From positions 1 to 11,651 of the forward strand of contig JAKPAQ010000406.1 in assembly GCA_029779385.1 (NCBI GenBank): 11,651 nt of DNA. Reading direction: 5' to 3'. This document shows, piece by piece, positions 1-5,505 of the stretch (within the stretch, counting starts at the first letter, position 1; each line of letters starts with the position of its first letter). A program made the position numbers and the translations under genes. The notes beneath the pieces are model-generated. The model did no database searches and was not told the DNA's origin. It worked only from the letters and a program-made list of their open reading frames with translations. Source of the DNA: Actinomycetes bacterium (GTDB lineage: Bacteria > Actinomycetota > Actinomycetes > Propionibacteriales > Nocardioidaceae).

Positions 1-189
1 GTCCACTCCTTGCCTAAAGACTGCGACCCGTGTGGCGAGTTTGGCGAGTTCCACACCTTCGTAGTCAACGCGCCGTACTTTCGCCACAAGGTGGAGTTCA
101 CCGCCGAACGAAGTGAGCCGGTCAAGCGTCAGATCGGCACTTCGGCCGGGGTCAAGACGTTCAGCAGTTGGCAGTTGCGCATTCGGTGA
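1..189 (+). CDS. Dph6-like ATP pyrophosphatase, C-terminal end (5' truncated by window)
   Basis: Only the last 62 codons are present, read from base 1 to a TGA at 187-189. The residues DPCGEFGEFHTFV (about 8-20 of the fragment), followed by NAPYF, match the C-terminal signature of the Dph6/MJ0570 family of adenine nucleotide alpha-hydrolase-like enzymes. That signature is normally DPCGENGEFHTFV followed by a 'GP.F' turn; here F replaces the usual N. Family members in eukaryotes and archaea amidate diphthine on elongation factor 2. Bacteria do not make diphthamide, so the bacterial substrate is unknown and I do not assign one. The N-terminal SGGKDS ATP-binding loop lies outside the window. The gene converges on the tRNA-Ser gene, with a strong hairpin between them. 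The family call is good; whether the full gene is intact cannot be judged. Confidence 0.8.
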   Translation, partial: VHSLPKDCDPCGEFGEFHTFVVNAPYFRHKVEFTAERSEPVKRQIGTSAGVKTFSSWQLRIR

Positions 190-202
190 GTCACTACAAG
201 AC

Positions 203-247
203 GAAACCGGTTCTCAGAAATCTAGTGGATTTCCAAGAACCGGTTTC
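203..247. terminator. Two-tier perfect hairpin between convergent genes
   Basis: A 12-bp perfect outer stem (GAAACCGGTTCT at 203-214 with AGAACCGGTTTC at 236-247) encloses a symmetric CA/CA mismatch and a 6-bp inner stem (GAAATC at 217-222 with GATTTC at 228-233) around the 5-nt loop TAGTG. It sits 13 bp after the stop of the upstream gene and 3 bp beyond the CCA end of the minus-strand tRNA, so it can stop transcription from both sides. No clear U-run follows on either strand, so it may instead work as an RNA 3'-end stabiliser or with Rho. Confidence 0.6.
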
Positions 248-250
248 ACT

Positions 251-338
251 TGGCGGAGGATAGGGGATTCGAACCCCTGAGAGCTTTCACTCAACCCGCT
301 TTCCAAGCGAGCGCACTAGGCCACTATGCGAATCCTCC
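251..338 (-). tRNA. tRNA-Ser (anticodon GGA), CCA encoded
   Basis: The minus strand folds as a class II tRNA. The 7-bp acceptor stem is GGAGGAT (338-332) with ATCCTCC (261-255). The discriminator G is at 254, as expected for serine tRNAs, and CCA is encoded at 253-251. The anticodon stem CTCGC/GCGGG closes the loop TTGGAAA, whose anticodon GGA lies at 304-302. A T-arm with the GGTTCGAATCC core and a long variable arm, typical of Ser tRNAs, follow. It decodes UCC and UCU. A -10-like TAGACT lies 7 nt upstream of the mature 5' end. Confidence 0.95.
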
Positions 339-345
339 GCGTCGG

Positions 346-351
346 AGTCTA
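346..351 (-). promoter_or_regulatory. -10 element of tRNA-Ser promoter
   Basis: TAGACT on the minus strand ends 7 nt before the mature tRNA 5' end, the distance expected if transcription starts at or next to that end. A possible -35 (TTGGTC, 376-371) lies 19 nt upstream, which is longer than ideal, so only the -10 is called. Confidence 0.5.
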
Positions 352-406
352 CGCGGCAGTCACCACCGCAGACCAATCGGGATCAGCGCCAAAGCCTACA
401 TATGTC

Positions 407-3028
407 CTAATTTGCCTGCTTAGACTGGCAGTCACGGTCGTAAACCTCATACGCAAGCGTCGCCTGGCCGGTCTCTTCGGCACGGATCCGTCCAAGATTC
501 CATTCGAGCAAAGTGGCCGGTTCGCGCCGCTGCGTGGTCAGTACGCATTCGGTTTCACCATCGAGACGCGACACCAACGTTGGCACTGCGTCGTCGGACA
601 ACATCGCCAAGTACGTCCAGTCGACCTTCCCGGTTTCCTCATAGCGATCGAGGTTGTGGTTGGCGACCCAAGCATCCGGGTTGATCGCGGCCAAACCCAA
701 CAGCAGCACCGCACCGCTGAGCAAACCGAACCGCGGCAGCCAACCGGCCCGAAGCACGACGCCGGCGACCAGCGTCGCCACCAAGAGAAGGCCGAGCCAG
801 CCCATGAAGACGTCCACTAACAGCCGAAGCGAGGTGAAACCGTAGGCGTCTTGGTAAAGACCCATCCGGTTGAAAGCCGAACCGAGCACCGCCAACGTCA
901 TCAGACACAGCGCGCCAAGTGAGCCGCGCAGCCAGGCCCGGTCAGCGACCGTCTCACGACTCGCCTTACGCGAAGCCGCCCACACCACCAGCAGCGTCAA
1001 CGCGGTCACGACCGTCAACTGACCGAAACCTTGGTGGACGTACTCGGCATAAGTCAGGCCCGTGGTGCGTTCGAAATACTCTCGACCACCGAAAATCGCG
1101 GCGGCCTGCGCAACCAAGAAGGCCACGAAAACGACGTTGACCACCAGCACGGGCACGAGCCACTCGAACCGGCGGGCCGGCTCCTGCCTGGACAAGCCAA
1201 CAGTTCCGACCTTCGGCGGGTTCAGGGCGAAGTAGGCGCCCGTTAGCGTCAGCGCGGCAATGGCCACGGCGATGAAAACTCGTCCGACGAACTCCAGCGA
1301 ACCCAAATCGGGCACGAGCGCGCCGAACCAGTCAGCGAAAATCGCGTCGGCGGAAATAAACAACATTCCAAACACGATCAGTCCCAGCAGAGACCAAATG
1401 ACTGTGCGGGCAACGGCCAAACCTTGACCCGCGCGGGTCGATATTTGCAGAGTCCGACCGAGCCAGGGCAGGCCGCGCAACCCAGCCAGTGGCCAAGCCA
1501 TCAGCGCAAACAAAAACGCTGGCACTCGCCGAGCATCGGCGATCGCCACCGCCGTGACCACGCCGCCGGCCAACAGACACAGCACGACAATCCAGTCCGC
1601 GTCTCGCACCAGGGCGGTAGCGGCCAAGGCGGTGCACAGCAACGCCGAGCCAAGAACATACGGGTCGCTGCGCCGTGCGCTCACGAAAAACATCATCAGA
1701 CCGGCGGCCATCAAGATGATGAAGGTGCCCAAACCTAGGTCATAAAGCGCTGGCGTGAACCCGGCAAACAACCCAACCAAGATCGCCCAGACCAGCAGTC
1801 GAGGCCGTCCCGGCACGCCATGATCTGGCCAAAGTGAGCCAAAGACCGAGTCGGCGAAGGACACAACTTTCGGGCGCTCAACTCCGGTCGGTACTGGCGG
1901 CAAATTCTCATTCGCCGAGTTCGGTCCGATTTTTTGGTCAGTCACTACATCTTCCTTTGGTATCGGCCGGGTTTCGCCGGCAGTCGTGAGTTCTGTGGCC
2001 GGGTCTTGTCCGGTTCGAGCTTTGGCCGGAGACAGCGGCAAAGTCACTTCGACCCGCGCACCGCCAGCGCCGGGCAGGGGATCCACGAAGGCGATGGTTC
2101 CGCCATGCAGGTCGCTCACCCAGCGGGCGATCGCCAAACCCAGGCCGGTCCCGCCGCCGCCTTCGGCGTCCCTGAGGGTGCCGAACCGCTCGAATGCGAG
2201 TTCGCGGTCAGTAGGTGCGACGCCGGGGCCTTCGTCAACGACCTCCAGGGTCCAGTTGTCGACTCCGCCCACGGCCAAGAGTTGGACTCGCCCCCCGGCC
2301 GGACTGTGCCTAGTCGCGTTGTCGACCAGGTTCGCCACAAGTTGGCTAAGTCGCGCCGGATCGGCTTGGAAGAGTAACCCTTCGGGTTCAACCGACACCG
2401 AAACTTCGACGTCAAGGTCGCCGTAGCTGAACTCGGCTGCCGCGGCCGACAGCAGGTCAACGACACGCACCTGCTCTGCCAGCAGTGGCGCGGCGCCCGC
2501 ATCAACCCGAGACAGGTCCAGCAAGTCGTTGACCAACGCAGTCAAACGTTCGCCTTGGGCGAGTGCGGTGCGCAAAATTTGTGGATCCGGTTCGTTGACG
2601 CCATCGGCCAAGTTCTCCAGCACGGCGCAAAGTGCCGTCAACGGCGTGCGCAGTTCGTGACTCACGTTGGCGATCAGTTCGCGTCGTTGACGATCGACCT
2701 GGTCGAGGTCGGTGGCCATCTGGTTGAACGCGCGCGCCAACTCCCCGATCTCGTCACGCGAAGTCGTTTCGATCCGGGCCGAATAGTCGCCCTTGGCCAT
2801 CTGGTCGGCGGCCGCCGTCATCTGGCGCAGCGGCGAAGTCATCCCCACCGCCAGCAGTTGAGTGATCGCCAAAGCAAGCGCGATCGTCACCGGAATGCTC
2901 AACCAAATCGGCACCCCTCCGGCCGAACCGACCGTTGCCACCAGCGAAGCGGCAGTCACGCTCGCGGCTACGAGAAGGCCTAGCTTTACCTTGACCGACC
3001 TGACCGGATCCAACGGGTTGGCGCTCAT
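407..3028 (-). CDS. Sensor histidine kinase fused to a DUF4153/DUF4173 membrane domain
   Basis: An 873-residue two-part membrane protein, probably the sensor partner of the response regulator upstream. The kinase half has two transmembrane helices (about 17-33 and 41-62) joined by only about 8 residues, so there is no extracellular sensor domain. A HAMP region follows (about 63-115), then an H-box NVSHELRTP with His124, an N-box DNATRHSP (236-243), a G1-type DEGPG (265-269) and a glycine-rich GTGLGLAIA lid (293-301). A flexible linker (about 333-390) leads to a polytopic domain (about 395-785). That domain has DUF4153/DUF4173 features: FISADAIFADW, GLTYAEYVHQGFGQL, SAFNRMGLYQDAYG and NPDAWVANHNLDR. 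A soluble tail of about 75 residues ends the protein. I chose ATG 3028 because it overlaps the regulator's stop as ATGA and has AGGAG 7 nt upstream; the open frame extending to 3160 lies inside the regulator gene. In many relatives the two halves are, as I recall, separate genes. An in-frame ribosome binding site at the junction suggests the second half may also be made alone. Confidence 0.88.
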   Translation of the reverse strand: MSANPLDPVRSVKVKLGLLVAASVTAASLVATVGSAGGVPIWLSIPVTIALALAITQLLAVGMTSPLRQMTAAADQMAKGDYSARIETTSRDEIGELARAFNQMATDLDQVDRQRRELIANVSHELRTPLTALCAVLENLADGVNEPDPQILRTALAQGERLTALVNDLLDLSRVDAGAAPLLAEQVRVVDLLSAAAAEFSYGDLDVEVSVSVEPEGLLFQADPARLSQLVANLVDNATRHSPAGGRVQLLAVGGVDNWTLEVVDEGPGVAPTDRELAFERFGTLRDAEGGGGTGLGLAIARWVSDLHGGTIAFVDPLPGAGGARVEVTLPLSPAKARTGQDPATELTTAGETRPIPKEDVVTDQKIGPNSANENLPPVPTGVERPKVVSFADSVFGSLWPDHGVPGRPRLLVWAILVGLFAGFTPALYDLGLGTFIILMAAGLMMFFVSARRSDPYVLGSALLCTALAATALVRDADWIVVLCLLAGGVVTAVAIADARRVPAFLFALMAWPLAGLRGLPWLGRTLQISTRAGQGLAVARTVIWSLLGLIVFGMLFISADAIFADWFGALVPDLGSLEFVGRVFIAVAIAALTLTGAYFALNPPKVGTVGLSRQEPARRFEWLVPVLVVNVVFVAFLVAQAAAIFGGREYFERTTGLTYAEYVHQGFGQLTVVTALTLLVVWAASRKASRETVADRAWLRGSLGALCLMTLAVLGSAFNRMGLYQDAYGFTSLRLLVDVFMGWLGLLLVATLVAGVVLRAGWLPRFGLLSGAVLLLGLAAINPDAWVANHNLDRYEETGKVDWTYLAMLSDDAVPTLVSRLDGETECVLTTQRREPATLLEWNLGRIRAEETGQATLAYEVYDRDCQSKQAN
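1951..1958 (-). promoter_or_regulatory. Internal Shine-Dalgarno before in-frame GTG at the kinase/DUF4153 junction
   Basis: AAAGGAAG (minus strand, 1958-1951) stands 5 nt before a GTG at 1945-1943, which is codon 362 of the fusion and lies in the linker. Initiation there would give a 512-residue protein starting MTDQKIGPN and containing only the DUF4153 membrane half. The same spacing of a purine-rich site to a start is seen at operon-internal starts elsewhere in the window. Confidence 0.5.
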
Positions 3029-3717
3029 TTTGGCGCTCCTATTTCGAGCGAGTAGCCGACGCCGTGGACCGTCCGCACAAACTCCGCACCGATCTTGGCC
3101 CGCAAACCCTTGATGTGACTGTCGACCGTGCGGGTGCCGGAGGCATCGGCCCAACCCCATACGTCGTCCAGCAACCGTTCGCGGGTCAGCACCTCGCCGG
3201 GCGAGGAAGCCAGACAGGCTAGGAGGTCGAACTCGGTTGGGGTCAGGTGGATTTCCTCTTTGCCAACCCAGACCCGCCTAGCTTTGGTGTCGAGGCGAAG
3301 GTCGCCGAGATCCTGGAGTTTCACTGGCGTGGCAACTAGTTCGGCCGCACGTTCGACCCGACGCAACAAGGCCGCCACCCGGGCGACCAGTTCGCGCATC
3401 CGAAACGGCTTCGTCAGGTAGTCGTCTGCACCAACCGCCAGCCCGACCAGCACGTCAGCCTCGTCGTCACGCGCCGTCAACATCAGCACCGGCACCGGCC
3501 GAACCGCCTGAATTCGCCGGCATACTTCGTGGCCATCAAAACCTGGCAGCATCACGTCGAGCACAACCAAGTCCGGGCTTGTGATGGTGAACGTCGCCAC
3601 CGCACCGGGTCCGTCAAAAGCACGCTCGACCGCGTAACCCTCAGCGATCAGCCGATCGGCGACCGCGGCCCCGATTACCGGTTCGTCCTCGACCAGCAGG
3701 ATGCGACGTGTTGTCAT
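3025..3717 (-). CDS. OmpR/PhoB-family response regulator
   Basis: A 230-residue DNA-binding regulator of normal family length. The receiver domain (about 5-117) has the acidic pair E10-D11 after RRILLV, the phosphoacceptor Asp54 in VVLDVMLPG, the switch residue Thr81 in LTAR and Lys103 in DYLTKPF. The winged-helix effector domain (about 134-226) shows LTPTEFDLL, the RERLLDDVWG segment, TRTVDSHIKGLRAKIG and the C-terminal hairpin VRTVHGVGYSL. It lies in one operon with the histidine kinase: the stop overlaps the kinase start by 4 bp, so translation is probably coupled and the kinase is the likely cognate partner. The mRNA looks leaderless, because a -10 hexamer TAGGTT ends 6 nt before the ATG. 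The GGAGG directly before the ATG is only 1 nt away and is too close to serve as a normal Shine-Dalgarno. The target genes and signal are unknown. Confidence 0.95.
   Translation of the reverse strand: MTTRRILLVEDEPVIGAAVADRLIAEGYAVERAFDGPGAVATFTITSPDLVVLDVMLPGFDGHEVCRRIQAVRPVPVLMLTARDDEADVLVGLAVGADDYLTKPFRMRELVARVAALLRRVERAAELVATPVKLQDLGDLRLDTKARRVWVGKEEIHLTPTEFDLLACLASSPGEVLTRERLLDDVWGWADASGTRTVDSHIKGLRAKIGAEFVRTVHGVGYSLEIGAPK
3036..3040 (-). promoter_or_regulatory. Shine-Dalgarno of the histidine kinase
   Basis: AGGAG, 7 nt before ATG 3028, inside the end of the response regulator gene. Together with the ATGA overlap it decides the kinase start. Confidence 0.75.
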
Positions 3718-3723
3718 GCCTCC

Positions 3724-3729
3724 AACCTA
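3724..3729 (-). promoter_or_regulatory. -10 element, leaderless promoter of the response regulator operon
   Basis: TAGGTT on the minus strand, followed by the 6-nt GGAGGC and then ATG 3717. Transcription would start at or within a base or two of the A of the ATG. CCTCC just upstream and GGAGG just downstream could pair, but in a leaderless transcript the upstream arm would not be transcribed. No convincing -35 is visible. Confidence 0.5.
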
Positions 3730-3785
3730 GGAGGTCAACTCCGCAGAACCCGGGGACGAATCGTGAAGATCTTGTGTAGGTCCAG

Positions 3786-3815
3786 TTCAGTCGGCCATGA
3801 CTCTGCCCGTATGCT
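3786..3815 (+). promoter_or_regulatory. Probable promoter of the SRP RNA gene
   Basis: TTCAGT (3786-3791) and TATGCT (3810-3815) are 18 nt apart. The start would fall at about 3821-3823, just before the terminal stem of the SRP RNA. The -10 is good and the -35 is weak. Confidence 0.5.
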
Positions 3816-3821
3816 GGTGGG

Positions 3822-3912
3822 TAGCCCCTCGCGTGGCGGCACATCACCCAACTCCCCCAGGGCAGGAATGCAGCAAGGGTAAGTGGTCCCTGTCGGGTAC
3901 GCGAGGGGTCCT
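3822..3912 (+). ncRNA. ffs: Signal recognition particle RNA (small, 4.5S-type)
   Basis: About 91 nt. The ends form a perfect 10-bp stem, CCCCTCGCGT (3825-3834) with ACGCGAGGGG (3899-3908). The apical part carries the SRP domain IV hallmarks: CCAGGGCAGGAATGCAGCAA (3857-3876) gives the stem GCA/TGC closed by a GGAA tetraloop, with the AGCA side of the symmetric internal loop (3872-3875) that contacts the M domain of Ffh. The run ACTCCCCCAGGGC..GGAA.GCAGCAAGGGTAA resembles the SRP RNAs I know from Actinobacteria. The RNA pairs with Ffh and targets membrane proteins to the translocon. The T-rich TCCTTTCATTCT after the stem may form the terminator. Exact ends are inferred. This copy keeps all the motifs and is presumably the working one. 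Confidence 0.85.
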
Positions 3913-3921
3913 TTCATTCTC

Positions 3922-4047
3922 TGAACCCCGCGGCACATCACTCCGCCACGCGTAGCACATCACCCAACTCCACAGCACCCACAAACGGCAGGAACCCACC
4001 AAGGGCAAGTGGTCCCCCTCGGGTACGCGGGGGGTCCTTTCATTCTC
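3922..4047 (+). ncRNA. Diverged tandem copy of the SRP RNA gene (paralogue or pseudogene)
   Basis: This lies immediately downstream of the SRP RNA gene and is clearly derived from it. Positions 3955-3971 repeat 3839-3855 exactly (17 nt), and 3987-4047 match 3861-3921 at 54 of 61 positions without gaps, through the T-rich tail. Between the two blocks this copy has 15 nt where the first has 5. The changes hit the Ffh-binding core: the GGAA tetraloop remains, but the closing TGC has become CCC and the AGCA motif has become ACCA. A terminal stem can still form, between ACCCCGCG (3925-3932) and CGCGGGGGGT (4026-4035). Upstream is an extra partial repeat, CACATCAC at 3934-3941 and again at 3956-3963. 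No strong promoter of its own is visible. It may be a decayed duplicate or an RNA with a changed role; sequence alone does not decide. Confidence 0.6.
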
Positions 4048-4122
4048 GAATAGGTGAATCTCTGGCCCGATCACCTCACATCCCGAATGGGGCACCCCAC
4101 CCGCAGAGCTGTGAATTATTAC
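4048..4122. other. Non-coding stretch with small inverted repeats
   Basis: There is no gene here. Three short inverted repeats are visible: AGGTGA/TCACCT (4052-4057 with 4071-4076), CTCTG/CAGAG (4060-4064 with 4104-4108) and TGGGG-CA-CCCCA (4088-4099). The first two cannot form together. They could be a terminator for the RNA genes or chance; none has a following T-run. Confidence 0.25.
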
Positions 4123-4151
4123 TTGACTTCGAACGCATGTTCTAATAAGTT
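4123..4151 (+). promoter_or_regulatory. Promoter of the DUF222-HNH gene, leaderless
   Basis: TTGACT (4123-4128) and TAAGTT (4146-4151) are separated by exactly 17 nt, the best-matched promoter in the window. The -10 ends 6 nt before the ATG at 4158, so the transcript should begin at or next to the start codon. Confidence 0.75.
4129..4144. promoter_or_regulatory. LexA (SOS) box
   Basis: TCGAACGCATGTTCTA is a near-perfect palindrome (TCGAAC-N4-GTTCtA). It fits the Gram-positive/actinobacterial LexA site CGAAC-RNRY-GTTYG at every position except the last G, which is T. It lies between the -35 and -10 hexamers, so bound LexA would block RNA polymerase. Established knowledge: several 13E12-repeat (DUF222) genes belong to the mycobacterial LexA regulon, which makes DNA-damage induction of the downstream gene the natural reading. 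Confidence 0.75.
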
Positions 4152-4157
4152 TGAGTC

Positions 4158-5480
4158 ATGAAACCAGATCCGCGGCTCGCCGAATCGTGGCTGAGCGGCG
4201 CCCCCGAGTCGCTCGAAGCGGTGCGGGCCGCGGATCTGGATTCACTTACCGCCGAGGAGTTGGTTCGGTTTGCTGCTCACGGTCAGGCGATCGTCCGAGC
4301 GGCCCAGGCGATGTGTCTCGCGTTGACGTCTGCGGGTGCGCGTAAAGATGCGCACAAGGCTGCTGGGGCGGGGTCGATGGCGTCGCTCGTCGCTACGGAG
4401 GCTGGGCTTTCTCGTCGGGGTGCGGCGAAGCATCTGAAACTCGCGGCGCAACTTGATGAGGCGCCGGTGTTGGCCGAGCAACTGTCGAAGCCGGGGATGA
4501 GTACCGACAAGGCCGCCGTCGTTGCAAAGGCCCTCGACGACCTGCCGATCGACCTTTCGGCGGCTGAACGTTCCGCGGTCGAAACTGACTTGGCTGAAGC
4601 AGCTCCGGGGATGTTGTTGGAGCAACTCCAGCACAAGGCCAGGCGTGCGGTTGAAGTCGTTGACCGTGAACGCGCCGACCGGATCGAAAACCAAGAGTTG
4701 GTTCGGCAAGAAGAGACCGCGGTCCAGGCGGCCGAGTTTTGGATGACCCGCCCCGATGAGGCTGGGATGGTCAAAGGCGGCTTCACTCTGGACGCGTTGA
4801 CCGCCGACATGCTCCGCTCGGCTCTGGAAGCGAAAACCAGTCCACGGCGCCGCAACTCGACTCTTGATACCGATACTGGTGAACTGACTTTCGAAGACGC
4901 GACCCTCGATACGCCGCCGTCCTACAAGGAACGCGCCGGGAACGCGTTCGCCGACCTGCTGCGGCACTTGCCGACTGGCGAGTTCGGCAACCACGGCGGT
5001 GTCGCCGCGACGCTAATGATCACGGTTTCCGAAGACTCCCTGCGGGGTCGCTGCGATACCGCTGGCGTCACCGAACACGGCACACGGGTTTCGGCCGGCC
5101 AGTTACGACAGTTGGCGTGTGGTGCTGGCGTCCTGCCAGCCGTCCTCGGCACCGAATCACAGGTCCTAGACCTTGGCCGCACCCAGCGACTCCACTCACC
5201 AGCCCAACGACGGGCCCTCGCCCACCGCGACCTTGGTTGCGCATTCCCCGACTGTGACCGGCCGCCAGGTTGGACCGAAACCCACCACATCAAATCCTGG
5301 CTCCACGACGGAACAACCGACCTGGACAACGGGGTTCTACTCTGCGGCCACCACCACAGACAAATCCACCACACTGGTTGGCGGATCGAACTAAACCCCA
5401 GAGACAAACGACCCGACTTCTACCCACCCGGCGCCAGCCGACCAAGACGCAACACCAGATACCGGCCACTCGTCGCCTAG
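4158..5480 (+). CDS. DUF222-HNH endonuclease family protein (13E12-repeat type)
   Basis: 440 residues, a normal length for the family. The N-terminal two thirds (about 15-330) is an alpha-helical DUF222 region: GLSRRGAAKHLKLAAQL, the MSTDKAAVVAKAL helix and the TLDALTADMLRSALEAKTSP segment are typical. The C-terminal HNH domain (about 350-415) shows CAFPDC (Cys361, Cys366), THHIKSW (His376, His377), DNGVLLC (Asn391, Cys396) and HHHRQIHH (His398-400, His404-405). The metal-binding cysteines and the catalytic histidine positions are all present, so the nuclease site looks intact. The biological role of these proteins is not established; they are multicopy in many Actinobacteria. The start is fixed by the promoter, which ends 6 nt upstream, and no Shine-Dalgarno is present. 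A LexA box in the promoter predicts SOS induction. The gene ends 25 bp from the convergent peptidase gene with no terminator visible between them. Confidence 0.9.
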   Translation: MKPDPRLAESWLSGAPESLEAVRAADLDSLTAEELVRFAAHGQAIVRAAQAMCLALTSAGARKDAHKAAGAGSMASLVATEAGLSRRGAAKHLKLAAQLDEAPVLAEQLSKPGMSTDKAAVVAKALDDLPIDLSAAERSAVETDLAEAAPGMLLEQLQHKARRAVEVVDRERADRIENQELVRQEETAVQAAEFWMTRPDEAGMVKGGFTLDALTADMLRSALEAKTSPRRRNSTLDTDTGELTFEDATLDTPPSYKERAGNAFADLLRHLPTGEFGNHGGVAATLMITVSEDSLRGRCDTAGVTEHGTRVSAGQLRQLACGAGVLPAVLGTESQVLDLGRTQRLHSPAQRRALAHRDLGCAFPDCDRPPGWTETHHIKSWLHDGTTDLDNGVLLCGHHHRQIHHTGWRIELNPRDKRPDFYPPGASRPRRNTRYRPLVA

Positions 5481-5505
5481 CCGCCAGATACCCGCCGAGA
5501 AGAAG

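Noticed and set aside
252..340. tRNA frame with acceptor GCGGAGG/CCTCCGC
   Set aside because: That alignment would give discriminator C and no CCA; shifting by 2 gives GGAGGAT/ATCCTCC with discriminator G and an encoded CCA.
3029..3160. 44-codon upstream extension of the histidine kinase frame
   Set aside because: It lies wholly inside the response regulator gene, has no membrane or kinase features, and ATG 3028 has an ATGA overlap plus AGGAG at 7 nt.
3718..3723. GGAGG next to the response regulator ATG as a Shine-Dalgarno
   Set aside because: Only 1 nt separates it from the ATG, too close for normal initiation; the TAGGTT before it explains the start as leaderless.
4242..4994. Long minus-strand open frame within the DUF222-HNH gene
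   Set aside because: It is antisense to a well-supported gene, with no recognisable motif and no start signal; it is explained by codon bias.
4158..5480. DUF222-HNH gene as part of an insertion sequence or homing element
   Set aside because: No terminal inverted repeats, target-site duplication or transposase are visible, and it has its own regulated promoter.
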